64,000 bases of DNA from Phallusia mammillata (GCA_003260075.1 QLIY01000175.1:54163-118162), one strand, 5' to 3'; shown: positions 25,369 to 39,238, numbered from the stretch's first letter. Program-made: numbers and translations. The notes: generated by a model not told the origin, from the sequence alone.

Positions 25369-26865
25369 CTATAAAGTTAATTTTATGCCAGGCAGCAACA
25401 GCTGGTATACTGCTCAACACTTTTGATTGATCAGCAGCATAAGTGATACTAGACCAATTGGGTGTAAATACATTTCAGTGTTTTGTTCCTAATCTCGTCT
25501 GCCAGCTTTAACACTGAACGAAACCTTACAAAACCAAAGAAGCCGCGTTAAGAGACGTGTAGCCAACGGACACAACAGCCACCACAACTTGGATAACGGC
25601 ACGTGCCATTCCACCAACCCACCAACGTTGCACTGCCAGTCATCTAGGAACTTTGCGGAAAATTTGCGACAGTCAAATACAGTTTATTGTCGTGTAATAA
25701 CCATTCCCGGTTGTAATAACGTTATTGGCTGTTGAACGCCATCATCCCTGATGCTAAGTGTAAGTCTAAACCGCTCAGTGGAAGGCGAGGGGCGTGTGGC
25801 TTTCCACGCAAAAATGTGCCACGAGAAGCGATCTATTAACCAATTTGAAACTGTTGTCGACAGTTCCAAAATCAGCGCATGTTGAATGCAAAAAACAATT
25901 AAGTCTTTGTTCTGTAAGCTTCGCAAGTGAATGGACATAACAAACAAACTTCAAACAATAAAGTAAAATAATTCGCTGTGAGAACTAAAATTAAACTAAT
26001 TTCAAAGCTTTTCTGACATTTTTGCAATGTTAATAGCCACATCGATTGATGAAACGACTGCAAAACTGCGATACATTCGCCACAGTCAAGCTCTCGGGTG
26101 GTTTTGTTTTTGAAGCAGGTTTTCCAATTTTGTGTAGTGTTCCTAAGTTCTGAAAAATCAATTGAACGAAGACACTTGTTACGGGAGAACACAGGAAATT
26201 TTTGACATTTAGTTTCCCTATCCTTTTACCTTGTTTTCGCGCAAATGCACAAAGTACTGCAACGAAACATGCAAATTGTGCACAATGCAGACATACTACT
26301 GTCGGAAGCTTGTTATAGATACAGGATTTGCTGAAACTGTATATATGTACATAAGCCTACGGGGGTAAATATATCACGTCTCACCTTCACCATGATTACA
26401 ATCTGATGTGTTTGCTGCTAATGAGATATTGTGGTAGAATGTAGACCCGTTCAAATCGACACAAGGACATAGATTTACACGTTTGACTTTCGCGGAAAAC
26501 CCGCAAAAAATCCGACTCGCAGTCTTGATAGCTGCTTCAGTGGGTTTAACATGAATTCGACGGTTGTGACATGATCATTTATCAAACATTTGTTGCGCAA
26601 CTATTTCTGGCTGGACGAAATATTTTTTGAAACAATCGAATCGAACACAACACCCGTTTTAAGTGTTACATCACAACAAGGGACCCACTGTTTCAGAACG
26701 AATAAATAACGAAACACAATTCTGTGGATATTTGTGTTAAGCGGCATTGTTCCAGCAACATGGGTTGAACTTACATTAACTCACCATCTGGTAAAAATCA
26801 AACGAAAAATGAAAAGACGCAATTGAGGCAGACAGCTACGAAGGACTCACACCAGGCGTCTGTTC

Positions 26866-27242
26866 GCCCACCGAGGATAAAATAAAACAAACAATCAAAC
26901 ATGCATCGCTTCAGTAAAGTGATTTATCGACGAATTGCTCCCTTAACATTTCAAACCATTTTCTTTCCTCTCCAATAGACTACATAGTAGATGCTAAACT
27001 ATACAAAGACCATTTTAAAATGGGTCATTTATCAACTTCACAGGTTATATTTCCAGAGNCGCCCACCGAGGATAAAATAAAACAAACAAACAAACATGCA
27101 TCGCTTCAGTAAAGTGATTTATCGACGAATTGCTCCCTTAACATTTCAAACCATTTTCTTTCCTCTCCAATAGACTACATAGTAGATGCTAAACCATACA
27201 AACATCATTTTAAATTGGGTCTTTTTATCAACTTCACAGGTT
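26866..27242. repeat. Duplication joined by a single N
   Basis: The sequence from CGCCCACCGAGGATAAAATA to the AACTTCACAGG stretch occurs at about 26866-27050 and again at 27060-27242, with an N at 27059. It is the same kind of near-identical copy as the G/C-run joints, but joined by a gap character. Confidence 0.8.
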
Positions 27243-30236
27243 ATATTCCCAGGGCTTTAGTGTCTATTTACAAACCACATGTAAAAATTAAAGTAAATTC
27301 CTTCCCTCAAGTTTAGAATTCATTCCTTGGGCGGAATTCCTACCCTGCTTTAGTAGACTATTCCTTTCTTATTTGAAAACCACTGGTTTACACATTGCAA
27401 ATATAGACCAACGCAAACTATTTCATATTCACTGGAAACTAACGACAAATTAATCCCAGCATGTTTGCTACAGAACTGGCCGGGAGCATTTGCGTAGGAA
27501 GCGTGATATTTTTCAGTCTTCTTCCGCCAAAAAAATGTGCCTAATTGCCTCAAGGCGACAAAACGAACCGGATCATTAAAAGTCTGATTAGGGATTGAAG
27601 TTTCAACTAATTGCAAATTGTAATTCAGCGGATGAAGTTATATTTGTTGTTCGCAAATGTTATGTAATTCACCTTTTGAAATAATCGCAACAAGATGTTT
27701 GCTGCAAACCATCTCAATAAGTTGACACTTGCTATTGTAAGTTGACAATAGTTGACACATTCTTCTTAAACTTTTGCTACAATAATAAGCAATTTCAATA
27801 CAACTGTGAAAGAAAATCTTCAACTAAAACATCGTCATTCATCACACTCAATTTTTAAAATCTAGTTATTACCGAATTCTTGGAGAAAAGGATTTCTAAC
27901 CAGGGGTATAAATCTAAGGAACGGAAGGCGTAGTTATAAGGGTTGTAAAATAATTGTAATATTACAGAGAATACTAGGGAATACAAGACTGCCTCGAAGT
28001 GGAATTGACAAACAGAAATGTAATGAAACCTTTGTTAGAGTTTAAAGATCCCACAAATCTATTTTTGCTTTGACAAAATACTTGTTTGCGTAAATCTAAC
28101 TTGTTTTACAGCTGTCTGATACGTCCAACAAGCCTAAATTTCATGTTGTTTGCCAATTAGGAGGTTTGCATACACGACAGGCTTAAAGGGTTGGGCTTTA
28201 TCACTGGGCGTGTCGCAACGTTTATCCCTGTTTCGGAAAACAAACTTTTTAAAACAAGCCCAACAAAGTATATTGTATGAAACATTTGGACATTTTTAAT
28301 AAAATTGATTGATAATTATAAATTTTATAATTTTTATGCAGCAAATTATTCCAGATTACTTGTCTATTGCGAATTTAACGAACTCACGAGATTTGTTTTT
28401 AAATGTTTTAATCCAAAAGTTACTGCACATATGTGTATGAAAGAAGAAAGCCCGTAATACATGAGATATTGGAATTCTGACACTCTGGACAAAACTGCTC
28501 TACAACTCATCATAAACCCAAACTACCAACTTAAATCCATTTTTGTTGTTGCTTTGTTCAATCATGTTCAATAAAACAGAAAATGGCAATAAACTAGTTG
28601 ATTACTGTTATCCAACAGCTTATTATTTTGATACTGAAGAGCTATTAGGTGAACTATATAGAACTTCGGATCTACTTAGGACAACTTTTGACAACATATT
28701 TCACTACCAATTACCTATACTTGTCAACCAATGGACACCAACAAACAAACAGACATGTCACATCTTAACTGAAACATTGACAAGAAAACCTGTGCACTTA
28801 TAAACTTGTCTAAAATCCTACAAGCTTGTCACGCAATCCACCAGCACAAGAACACCATTCAACATCAAGTAGGCAAAATGAATGGCGCGCAGTGAAGAAT
28901 TGTCACATCTGTCTGTGACTTTACTCTGACAGCCCAGTCAGCCTCAGCAATTGACATAATTAATGGTGCTATGACGGATGTCATGCAAGTCTAGGGTTTC
29001 ACATCGTGGTTGTCACGATTTGGTGAGAGCACATAGGGTGTGCAGTATATGAAAGGCTTCCTAGTGAACCCACGCCCACATATAGATGAATAAAGTATTT
29101 CGTGTTTATTTACAAATTAACGAAATCACCACATGACTGTTTTGTTGCTTTTTCCAACAACTTGTGTTATGAGATGAGAAACGAACATACGTTACAAGGG
29201 AGGTAACAAATGTTTGTCAAACTGGAGGTTCAGGATTCACTAATTTTCCCGAACTTGGTTAAGTCCAAATCTGCCATAGAGCTGGTTCACTGTAAATGCA
29301 TTATGAATTTTGAAAAAATCACTTGCACTTATGATGACAACAGGGCATTTCTGCCAACGTTTTAACCAAAAACCGGAAAATTTTGCTCATTTTTTTACAC
29401 TGATGTCGGTTCTCTACATTATTTTTTCGTTTCTGTGTTTAATTAATTAGTCACAAACCAAGGAAACGGCCCTAGAAGTGAAAACTTATGATAACGCAGC
29501 AAGTAAAGTTAACAAAACTAAATTTTAGATGCAACTTTTCACGCGATTTTTAAAGTTTTTGTTTTCGAAACACTGTTCATTTTCAAAACGGAATGTGAAA
29601 CACTGTATCACGAAGTCACGTGGTGTATAATCACGCCCCGTTATTTTTACCCCAAGAACATCATGAAAACTACCACGATTAGTGTGACGCATACAGCGTG
29701 TCGACGCCGGAACTCGAGAGCAGGAACCGCGGGAATTTGTGATTCGAAAGACCGCGGATAAAAATAGATTCAACCAATGCTGAACTTTATCGGTCGGACC
29801 TGGAACGCTAATGGGATATTAAGTTAGAATAATTCGTGTTAGCTCTGGTCAGGTTGTCAACAGAGGAGGAAGAATTCATAACCAAAACGTGGGAATGGAG
29901 TACGATTGCTAAATACATAAAAACTATGTTTGAATTTATTCACTTAATGTGTGATCAATTGCAGTAAATTTTCACGCTTCTGAAAACTTTATGAGAAAAT
30001 TGGGTACAACATTTTTGTAGAAAGTTTTTGTACAGCATTAACTTTTATTCTTTATTTTTGTACATCATTAATTTTTACACATCAATAATAGTGTACAACA
30101 TTAGAAACATTTTAGGCAAATATGCTGGCTTCTTTAGTTTTTGTCAGGGCAACTATCTATTTGGTGAACATGTGCCTTGCTGGGTAATTTAAAACCCTGT
30201 TGTAAAAAACAGAAATTGTCACAGGATTTCATGTTT

Positions 30237-30570
30237 GTTTACCGCGTTCATTGAATCATGATTTCAAGATCTACAAGCACATGTGGATCTCAATACCGTA
30301 AAAATATTCTACCAACAATTCAAATTTGTGGCAACGAAACTAGCATGTACTGAATTAATTGCTTTAAACTCCAAACTTTAAAAGGCCCCCCCCCCCGTTT
30401 ACCGCGTTCATTGAATCATGATTTCAAGATCTACAAGCACATGTTCATTCACTATTTTTCTCAATACCGGAAAAATATTCTACCAACAATTTGTAACGAT
30501 TGGTTGAAATTTGTGGCAACGAAACTAGCAAGTACTGAATTAGTTGCTTTAAACCCCAAACTTTAAAAGG
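30237..30570. repeat. Duplication around a C run with two indels
   Basis: Copies 30237-30385 and 30397-30570 flank C run 30386-30396. The right copy has two short extra segments, the kind of indel seen between alleles. Confidence 0.83.
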
Positions 30571-30795
30571 TTGTTTTTATCAGTAGTAGCATCGAGATGT
30601 CCGACCTTTAGATATCAGAGACAGATTCAAATTTTTCACGATACACAAAACATACCGAAATTGCTTAAAAGCAAATGACACAACAATGGTTTTCATAACC
30701 TACCCATGCGCTACACATTAAACAGCGAACAAAACCTGGGGATAAGATTCTAATTCTCCTCATTCTGATTCATGCAAATTCTCAAACTCATCAGG

Positions 30796-31245
30796 CAATA
30801 CTATTCTGCTGAATCATTATTTAAACAATACAAATACGTCACAAATGACATCAGCATTTTATGTCGTTAACCGTGACAAGGCAGAAGTAGCGCCGTAAAG
30901 TTTATTAATACAACACATGTAGTTATAGCATGAGGAACTGTGTTTGAAATTGGACAAAAACAAAATAGAATTGACCGATAAATCGGTTTTAACAACTCTG
31001 TCATAATAAAACTTGCCCCCCCCCCCAATACTATTCTGCTGAATCATTATTTAAACAATACAAATACGTCACAGATGACATCAGCATTTTATGTCGTTAA
31101 GCGTAACAACGCAGAAGTAGCGTCGTAAAGTTTATTAATACAACACGTGTAGTTATAGCACGAGGAACTGTAATTGATATCGGACGAAAACAATATTGAG
31201 TTGAGTGATAAATCGGTTTTAACAACTCTGTCATAATAAAACTTA
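30796..31245. repeat. 220-bp duplication around a C run
   Basis: Copies 30796-31015 and 31026-31245 flank C run 31016-31026. They are colinear with several percent substitutions. Confidence 0.85.
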
Positions 31246-31320
31246 CTGGAAATTTTTAGCTCCCACATTGAAAAAAAATTCGGCGAAAATTCTGTAGAAG
31301 GCTTGCTTTAGTAATCAACC

Positions 31321-31448
31321 TTATAGAGCTCTTCTGGCAAATGTATTTTTATACATAGATGTATTTTTTCCTTTGCCCTGATAAAGGCGACCTGTATAGG
31401 ACTTCGAAACGTCGGAATAAAAATACATTTGCCCGAAGAGCTCTATAA
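31321..31448. repeat. Short fold-back element, same family
   Basis: Arms 31321-31352 and 31417-31448 (TTATAGAGCTCTTCTGGCAA and inverse) enclose CCTGATAAAGGCGACCTGTA followed by TCGAAACGTCGG. A third, partial copy on the minus strand lies near 35,657-35,700. Confidence 0.55.
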
Positions 31449-34377
31449 GGTTGATATTATGTCTGGCAGCAATAGCCTATATAATGCTTTAGTAATAATA
31501 AACACTCAACAAAATTCATTTGCAGATTCTGTACTTGCCAATAGACTGCAATTAAACGGTGTGAAACAGGCGGTTAATTCTACACCTACACTAGACAAAT
31601 TAGATCAATAAATCGATTTCTGAAATCTATCCGAATAAAATCGCAGATTCCTACTATCAAGTTCAATTTCGTCTCCCACGCGTCTGACAAAGTGGAGGCA
31701 TCAACGTGCCTTCTGCAAAGTGCATAGTTGCTTGTTTTAAACCTATGATCAAAATTTCGGTCGCACCAACGCTGACCTGAGCCCGAAGGTAAAATCTGCC
31801 GGAATTCAGTCACGTAACCAGGTTAGTAGGCAAACTGCATCAGCCACAAGCCGCCATGAATCACTCGCCGAAAAAATTATCAGCTAACAAAACTGCATAA
31901 CTTCATGGTAGTAAGGTATCGGAAGCAAAATTTCATTGATACGTGGCCAAAGGATTTACTGGTAATTATACCTGGGACACAAGATCAGTTTAGGCAGCAA
32001 ACTATTTCATTTGAAGCAAACTTCAATATTAAAAGATTCAGTGCCTACCTAAAACTCAACACATGTGCAATGAGGAAAAACAAGCAAAAGTAACAAAGAA
32101 TGCGAATCCGATCATTGCTTTTGTAATATAAGAATCATTCAATATAAATTCATTTGCAGATTCTGTAGTGACATGAATAGTTTAAGCTGACAGTAGTTCA
32201 AAAACATTTAGACTATTTAAAATTTTCTGACCCTTTTCAGGCACCAGTTAAGAAATCTTTTTCATCTAACAAAGAATTTTGGAATTTATATAATTAATAC
32301 GGAAAATTACGCTGACCAGATTCCAAGCGGCATGAAATAGAACCTGAGTGGAGAAAGCGAAATTAGGCCTAATGTTGAACTAGATGGAATTACGTCACAA
32401 AAGTAGCCGCAATTACGCCTGTTTTGTCTAAACTGGCCAGAGCCCGAACTAATTTACAAATCTGTATAACAGAACTGAAACATGTAACGTCAGTGAAAAA
32501 TTCCTGATGAAAATCTACGTTGAACTCATTGAAATGACCACATAATTCACGATAAAGCTTTGAGTGGGCTCTTACACGCACACACAATTGACATCTATGC
32601 AACCAAGCGAACTGCAGGGCTGAACATACCACAGTTTGCCAAAAAACTTCGGAACAAATCCTTTTTTGGCCTTCTAACAACGGTAGCAATTGTTTGTGCC
32701 AACTTATTTGCAAGACGACACGATTGCAATGCAAGTTTTGTGCAAAAGGGATATTTTGGTTTAATGCTGGTCTTGGTTTTATCTACCAACAAAACAAAGC
32801 CAACTTGAAGTTCAAGATATGCCACTGGTTAAACTAGTGACACACAACAGCAAAAGTACTTAACCTTGATGGTTTAGTTGCAAATTTTTAAATAAAAAAA
32901 CTTGCACAATATAGATCAAATTGCAAGTCTTTGTTTTTCTCAAGAAGAGCAAACATTACAAGTCTGATCAAACAGGAAAAAAACGCCTTCAAGGATGTGC
33001 TGCAATTGGGAAGAAATTTTCTAAATAGTGTTATATGGCTCGTTGATTGGTGGATGAAGGCTACACTTTGCATTGTATCGATTGATTTAAGTTCATAGAA
33101 AACATGAAGTCATTCCTCCTTAAGATTTTGAGATAAGTTAACAGCATCAGTATGTAATGATAAAAAAATAGATTCTGTTCAGGCGAAATATAAATATCGC
33201 AAAATCGTAAGGTGGAATGACTGATTTTTTTCCATGAACTGTAATCAATAAACATTTAAGGTTCATTAGTCTTTATTCACCAAGCAACGAGCTGAGAGAT
33301 TCTAGTTTAAAGTGTGAAGCACAAGTGGCGTAACACGGAGGTTTTGTCAGCCAAGCTCGCCTTACATCAAACAACGTGAAACACCAAAACCAGGCCTTAA
33401 TCAATCAGGGCCTACAAGACAGCTAACCCACATTCCACTAATAACAATCTACAAGCAATTTTTTGAGGATTAAGAAAAGGTCATAGTAACCTTTCATGAG
33501 CGAGCGGCAACAAATCAAGGTTGTTCGCATGCAGCCTTAAGCTATGTGTGGTGAAGGAACATTCGCTGCTTAAACCGACACGAGCACGCGTTTCAACCAG
33601 AAAGCAGCAATTTGCCAATCGTTTTGCCACAAAATGTGATTTTATTTTGCAAATGTGGCTGCGAACGGTTTCGAACAAGGTCAGAAGAAGTTAATTCAAA
33701 CGTTACGGTTTCACGTTTTCACACAGACAAATGTCTACCACACACAACTGGCCTTCAAAGTTCACTGAACGTTGTGACTATAAGCAGACCTGTGAAATAA
33801 ACGTGATTTCATTCATAAATTCAAACCGCAGTACAAGCTAAACCTGTATTCGCTGGACAGTTTATTTCGACTTCTATTATCAGGTTTGGCAAACCAGTGT
33901 ATCACATGTCAATAGAGATTTGGCAAACGAGTAAAGATGCCACGAAAAAAACGCGGAATGCAGTTTACGAAACAAAAACAACACTTGTAAAAAAAAAGAA
34001 AAAAAAAGTACAAAATTCATTTACTAGAAGTACGAAAAAGGAACTTTACATACACAGAGAAACACTGATGTTTGAAAAGAATAGAAATCACAACCAAAGG
34101 AAACAGGCGCTCCATCTATAAGAAACAATCTCCATCTGTTCTGCTCATTGACTGGTGAAGTTATAGTTGAAGATGTTTAAATATCTCCGAATTCCGCATA
34201 AAACTGCTAATTGATACCAGATGAACCCAATCATGATTTCGTGACGCACGTACCAAATGTTTTGATGAAAGGGTCACTGCGTTGTCATTGAAAAGCCGAT
34301 CAGAATGGCTCAAGTTACGCGTGGAACGTATATTGTAAAATGCAATGACACTAATCTAACGTAAGTCTTGTGCAAAC

Positions 34378-34540
34378 TGAACAAAGGAGGTCCAGGTGAG
34401 GTTCGAACCCATAACCACTCGATTACCTCTCGTTGTGCTGGTTTTCTCAATCCACATACATTTGGCAAAACCTCCAACATAAACCTCCTTACAAGGGATT
34501 CGAACCTGCAAACTCTTGCTTAACCCTGGTTGTGCGAGCA
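34378..34540 (-). repeat. Two tRNA-derived fragments just past gene B
   Basis: On the minus strand, GGTTCGAATCCCTTGTAAGG (34,490s region) and GGGTTCGAACCTCACCTGGA (34,390s region) are good tRNA B boxes in tandem. They start directly after the gene B stop codon, so they lie in its 3' UTR. Confidence 0.45.
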
Positions 34541-37500
34541 TCACATGTAAGTTGGGTTGTCAATATTAACCCCAGGTAGATCCCCCTGTGAGACCCCACT
34601 GCCACTAGCAAACACTTCGTCATCGCCGGGGTGGGGGAGATTAGAGCTTGGACCGACCGGAAGTGCGCTTCCGGGTTGGATTGTGTAATTGTCATACGTC
34701 ATATAACCGGGGTTGGCGTATGACGACAAACTTGATCTATCGTCCCCACTCAACCGGGGGTTACCCTCATGACCCACAGTAAGCCCCTCAAACCGGGAGT
34801 TACCCTCGTGACCCACCATAAGCCCAGGAAAACCCCCGCCGCCCCCGGAGTCGTTTTTATCAACCACCAATTGAAATTTGACATCCAAATTTTGCGCCTC
34901 CCCGCTTGACTGATAAAAGTTTTGCCGCGGAGGGTCCATAGAGAGCGGCGGACGCGCGATGAATTTCATTGTGGAACCGTTTGGGCTTTCAACGTCACTC
35001 GATAGGACGCTGTACAACCGACTCCGCTGCGTAAGCTCACTGCCGGTAAAAACACCAGACTCTGATAAACCGCTAGCGGTCGGCAAAGAGTCGTTAAGCA
35101 GAGGTAACTGTGTGTCACTTTGTGGGGAAACAGGACTTTCAGTATTCGTGTTTGTTTCGTTTTCAACTGCTTCGTCTTCGTCGTATTTCATCGCTGCAAG
35201 TCTGTCAGTTGCCACATCGTCCGTTAACACGTTGGTCTGTAAAAAAAATGCTGGACGTTATGCTCGGTAAGGTAAGCTATAAAACGTAAAACAACTAAAA
35301 GTTCAAGCAGTAACTGCGACAAGGCGAGTAACTTTGAACGGGAACATGCATAACATGACCCCCCCCCCCGACGTTATGCTCGGTAAGGTAAGCTATAAAA
35401 CGTAAAACAACTAAAAGATTCAAGCAGTAACTGCGAAAAGGCGAGTAACTTTGAACGGGAACATGCAAAACATGATCCCCCCCCCCTCAACGTCACTCGA
35501 TAGGACGCTGTACAACCGACTCCGCTGCGTAAGCCCACTGCCGGTAAAAACACCAGACTCTGATAAACCGCTAGTGGTCGGCAAAGAGCCGTTTAGCAGC
35601 GGCAACTGTGTGTCACTTTGTGGGGAAACAGGACTTTCAGTGCCCCCCCCCCCTTCTGTTCCGACGTTTCAACATCCTACTCAAGTCGGCTTCTTTAGGG
35701 TAAACAAGCATCTATGCACACTTTTTATGTTTGTCGCCTTATTTCTCTATATAATTGCTCATGTCATGTTGCTTTAATAACTTTAAATCAGACATGGCTT
35801 TTCAGACTGCAGGTCTAAACAAACTGGAATACAATAGCCTGGTAATACTATAGCCTATACTGTCGATATTTTGTGAACAGCTGCACTGATGAAACTGTGC
35901 TGCAGCTTACTTAATAGTAACTCGTATAGATTATTCCGCTAAAGTGGTGAATAATAAAGTAAAGATTTGGATGGACCAGTCACATTCGAACTTACCAAGT
36001 ATTGAACCACGTGGTCTTGCTGATGATGTTTGGAGTTACAATATTTCTTGTAATAAGGTCGGAGTTTCATGACAAGTATAAGTACACCAACAATAAGAAG
36101 CACGCCAACGATTCCACATATGGCGGCGATTACTGAAAGTTTATCGGTCTTGCAATGGCTTGGTGGGCTGCAACAAAATAATACAGTTGTAAATGTGATG
36201 TTACGGAAGTTTGTGTTGCTAACAACACAATTTACTATGGGGACTAGGCAACAATTTTTACAGACAAGACCAGGGTGGTAAGCGGCCCTATAGTAGCCCC
36301 AAACTCGTCACTATATTTAAAGCCCTAATTGGCACGAAAGTACAATTTTCCGAGTCGTTCAATTTGATTAAAATTTCTTCATGAAAATCTACGAAAGGCA
36401 AAACTGCACGCATCTTAAAGCGCAAACACATTCGTGCCAAAAAGCCTTTTTGAAATTATGGCTCTATTGTAACAGAAGACTTTTGGCAAATTTAGCCTCG
36501 TGCTATGTCCAAGCTAGAAAAATATAAATTTTATCAACAGATCAACAAGCGGGGTTCAAATATTTGGTGTAAGTTTGTTTTGGTGCGTAAAAAAGCTCAA
36601 AATATATAATTCTGAAACAGCTATGGTGTCTAACAACTTAGTTAACTTACTCGAAGTCAACGCGTCGGAGATCGCCAAAAGGGACAACTCGATGGTAGAT
36701 GAACAAATTTAAAGAGAAAACGTTGGACGCTGGGCACCAATTGTCTGTACCTACGCAACGACCACCGTCTGTGAAAAGAATAAAACTATTAGAAAAACAT
36801 TCTGTAACAAATTCACTACTAAGAAACACAGAGATAAAAAGTATAACAGGATCACGTTGTGGTGCATTTTGTTTACGTCTACGTCTGTTAAAAATTATCA
36901 ATAAAAAATGCGTTTTTTTTTAGTTTAAAGCCGAAGAAAGTTCCATGTTATCATTTAAACTTTGTCCATTTTTTTACTTGAAGTAGACAAGCATAAAAAG
37001 TTGTGGAATTGATTTACCTTGGTTTATTTACAGACTACTCAAATGCACAGGTGGTAAAAACTCTAAAGTGTCATCGGGGCAGCAGATAACAAAACATAAA
37101 CTGTTTTGGCTAGAGTAGCTATTTAACGTCACACTAACACCCATAAGTAAGCTCACCTTCGTAAAGAGCGTGGAATGTATTCTCGCAAAATCTTCCAGAC
37201 GAAGATTCCGACATTGTGCAGTGAAACATTGTGAACTCGCATTGTGCAGTAAAGGTGGCATGACCGGGTGCCATGCATGTCACAGGACCAAGTTGGCGGT
37301 CAAGAGAACATTTGTAATTCTTCGCTACGATGTCACCCGCGTCCATTGGTGCATGGAAGGTGCAGTACATGACCCAAATATTTCGCATGTCCTGCGATAC
37401 GTTCATGCGAGCCCGCTTCTCCAGGCAAATCACTTGACTGAAGTCACGATTGTCACATTCAACGTGGTCCAGTGGTAGTGGCTTCTGGCAGTAGCCAACT

Positions 37501-37793
37501 GACACGTTCTTGGCAGGTGTGGCTGGCACCGCATGACCAGTGGGAATTGAAGAACTGTCTGCAATTGGCACATAATCTGAAATTGTGGCATTCAAAACTT
37601 GTTTTGACAATATTACTATTCCTGTTGTTCCTGTTTCTATTCCTGAAGTTTCAGATTGTATTCCAGTAGTTTCGGTTTGTGTTGTTGGATGGTCACTGAC
37701 AGTAGCAGCAGTCGTGCCAGATGTCATGTTGGCAGTCAAAGCCATTCCAATGCAGTAACAAACCACAGCAATAATCATCCAGTTTTCATTCAT
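34541..37793 (-). CDS. Gene B: single-pass membrane receptor-like protein with NPxY tail, 540 aa
   Basis: Four exons: 37793-37157, 36768-36651, 36167-35996, 35236-34541 (stop TGA 34543-34541). All splice phases match, and an in-frame TAA lies upstream of the ATG. The N-terminus MNENWMIIAVVCYCIGMAL is a signal peptide. It is followed by a Thr/Ser/Gly-rich stalk (about 25-65) and then a Cys-rich ectodomain with NMT, NAT, NVS and NVS glycosylation sites. The membrane span is at about 263-285 (VIAAICGIVGVLLIVGVLIL), then a KLRPYYKKY stop-transfer. The 255-residue cytoplasmic tail is acidic and Ser/Pro-rich, with a small internal repeat (LMVGHEGNSR / LTVGHEGNPR). Tyrosine motifs NPGYMTYDNY and, at the very end, IDNPTYM match the NPxY type that binds PTB-domain adaptors in other receptors. 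The NVFSLNLFIYHRVV strand recalls the cytokine-receptor D1 edge strand, as in gene A, so the two may be distant paralogues. That is inference. Confidence 0.72.
35237..35653 (-). repeat. Three C-run joints with displaced fragment of gene B exon 4
   Basis: X (35250-35358) is repeated at 35370-35476 after C run 35359-35369. C run 35477-35486 leads into 35487-35642, which repeats 34989-35143 of gene B exon 4, and C run 35643-35653 closes it. The exon fragment lies upstream of the real exon and has no splice sites, so it is not part of the transcript model. Confidence 0.82.
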
Positions 37794-38921
37794 ATTTGGA
37801 TCTCTTAAGACTACCAGCAAACTTTAGCAATACATGTTCACGTCGCCTTTAGTTGCAAATAAGAATAGGTCAGTTGTATGTTCGACAAAACGGAATACAA
37901 ACAACACAATTCATATATTTTAGTTCTGCGTATTGTTGCATCCAAACACTGCACCTTTTTGGCACAAACCATCAACTATTATTCTACACCGCAATACGTT
38001 ACATAAAACAAAACACCAAGCGAAAACGTGTCTAACCTAGTTAATGTACAACAATACTCAAGTCTGGTAATATTACTCCGCTTGATAACAATAACACGAT
38101 TTTGTCCCATGCCTTTCACCTTCTACGCTGAAACCACCGCACATACTACCTGTTTTTATACCCAACGTATTTTCCCCATCGAGTACAAGGAAATTGACAT
38201 TAAGAACCAACAAAGCAATTCATTCAAAAATACCACAAAACAGGTATTTACTATGGGTTTGTGTTAAAGACCAAATCGACATCATTGGCTACCCCCTTCT
38301 CAGGAATGTTAAAAGAGTTCTAAGATTCTTTCTTTTTTTGTAGAGATTAATGCGCAGAAAAGTTTATCAGCTTTCGTTTGTCAACAACAACCCATGTCAG
38401 TTTGAGACAAACAAATCCACAACCGTTGACATGAAAATCAACTTACACATTAGATACGTGAATCACTAATGCAATTTTGAAACCGCTCGAAAACAAAGAC
38501 CAGGAATTATTGATTTCTTGTCGGATATCGAGAAAATGAAGAGCAAAGCACATTGCTGGGTTGTTGTTCAAGCACCAGAAAAACGATCAAGTAAGCAAAA
38601 CCAGTGAATTTGTGTCAAGAAAACGTTGGTTTTTCTTAAAAATTGGTAGACTTGAACAGGTTTTTTTTAAGGTTTGGTTTGGGTGAATTTAAATAGTTTT
38701 AAGAGACCGCAAGTGTTTCATTTAAATACCAAAAAATAGCCATATTTGCTTAAACGAATTATTTGTTAAGCTACTGGCAAATTTCGGGAAACCGCTGGAG
38801 AAATCAAAACACTGGACTTGAATATACCAACCAATGCGTCCATCTTTTGTCACAAGCTGCGCTGATTTGACCTTAAAGGTCGACTGGTGTGCACTTTCTG
38901 CAGCTTACTTATCATCTACAG

Positions 38922-39238
38922 CAGTGGTTCTCAAACCTATATGGATCGCGTACCACCTGACAACTTTTTCTATCGCTGCGTACCACCTAAAGTCCTAAAT
39001 CCTGTTTGAATGGATAGACCAAGAAATGGGCCCATTTCTCAACCTGGCTAGCATATTTAGCAATTTCAAAGAATGTCCAAATACGATTTTTGCCCAAACC
39101 AGGGCTGATCAGTTGGGTCAATTGAGTTGCAATTTTAGATCGGACTTAAATTAGGTATAGCAGAAAGCTACTTGCGTACCACCTAAAAAGTTCCTGCGTA
39201 CCACTAGTGGTATGCGTACCACAGTTTGAGAACCACTG
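38922..39238. mobile_element. hAT-like MITE with 15-bp perfect inverted ends
   Basis: Ends CAGTGGTTCTCAAAC and GTTTGAGAACCACTG are perfect inverted repeats. Flanks are ATCTACAG / ATCTACAC. The interior carries repeated GCGTACCACCT motifs. Confidence 0.82.

Larger units (their letters stand above)
23799..34540. other. No gene recognised between genes A and B
   Basis: About 10.7 kb upstream of gene A and downstream of gene B. It contains the C-run duplications at 24.6, 30.2 and 30.8 kb, the N-joined duplication at 26.9-27.2 kb and the fold-back elements at 25.2 and 31.3 kb. No spliced coding pattern was seen on either strand. Gene A's promoter should lie just above 23,798. Confidence 0.55.

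Noticed and set aside
34541-37793. Gene B (or gene A) as an IL-17, Toll or kinase receptor
   Set aside because: The cytoplasmic parts contain no SEFIR, TIR or kinase motifs. A class I cytokine receptor is also not claimed, since WSxWS is absent.
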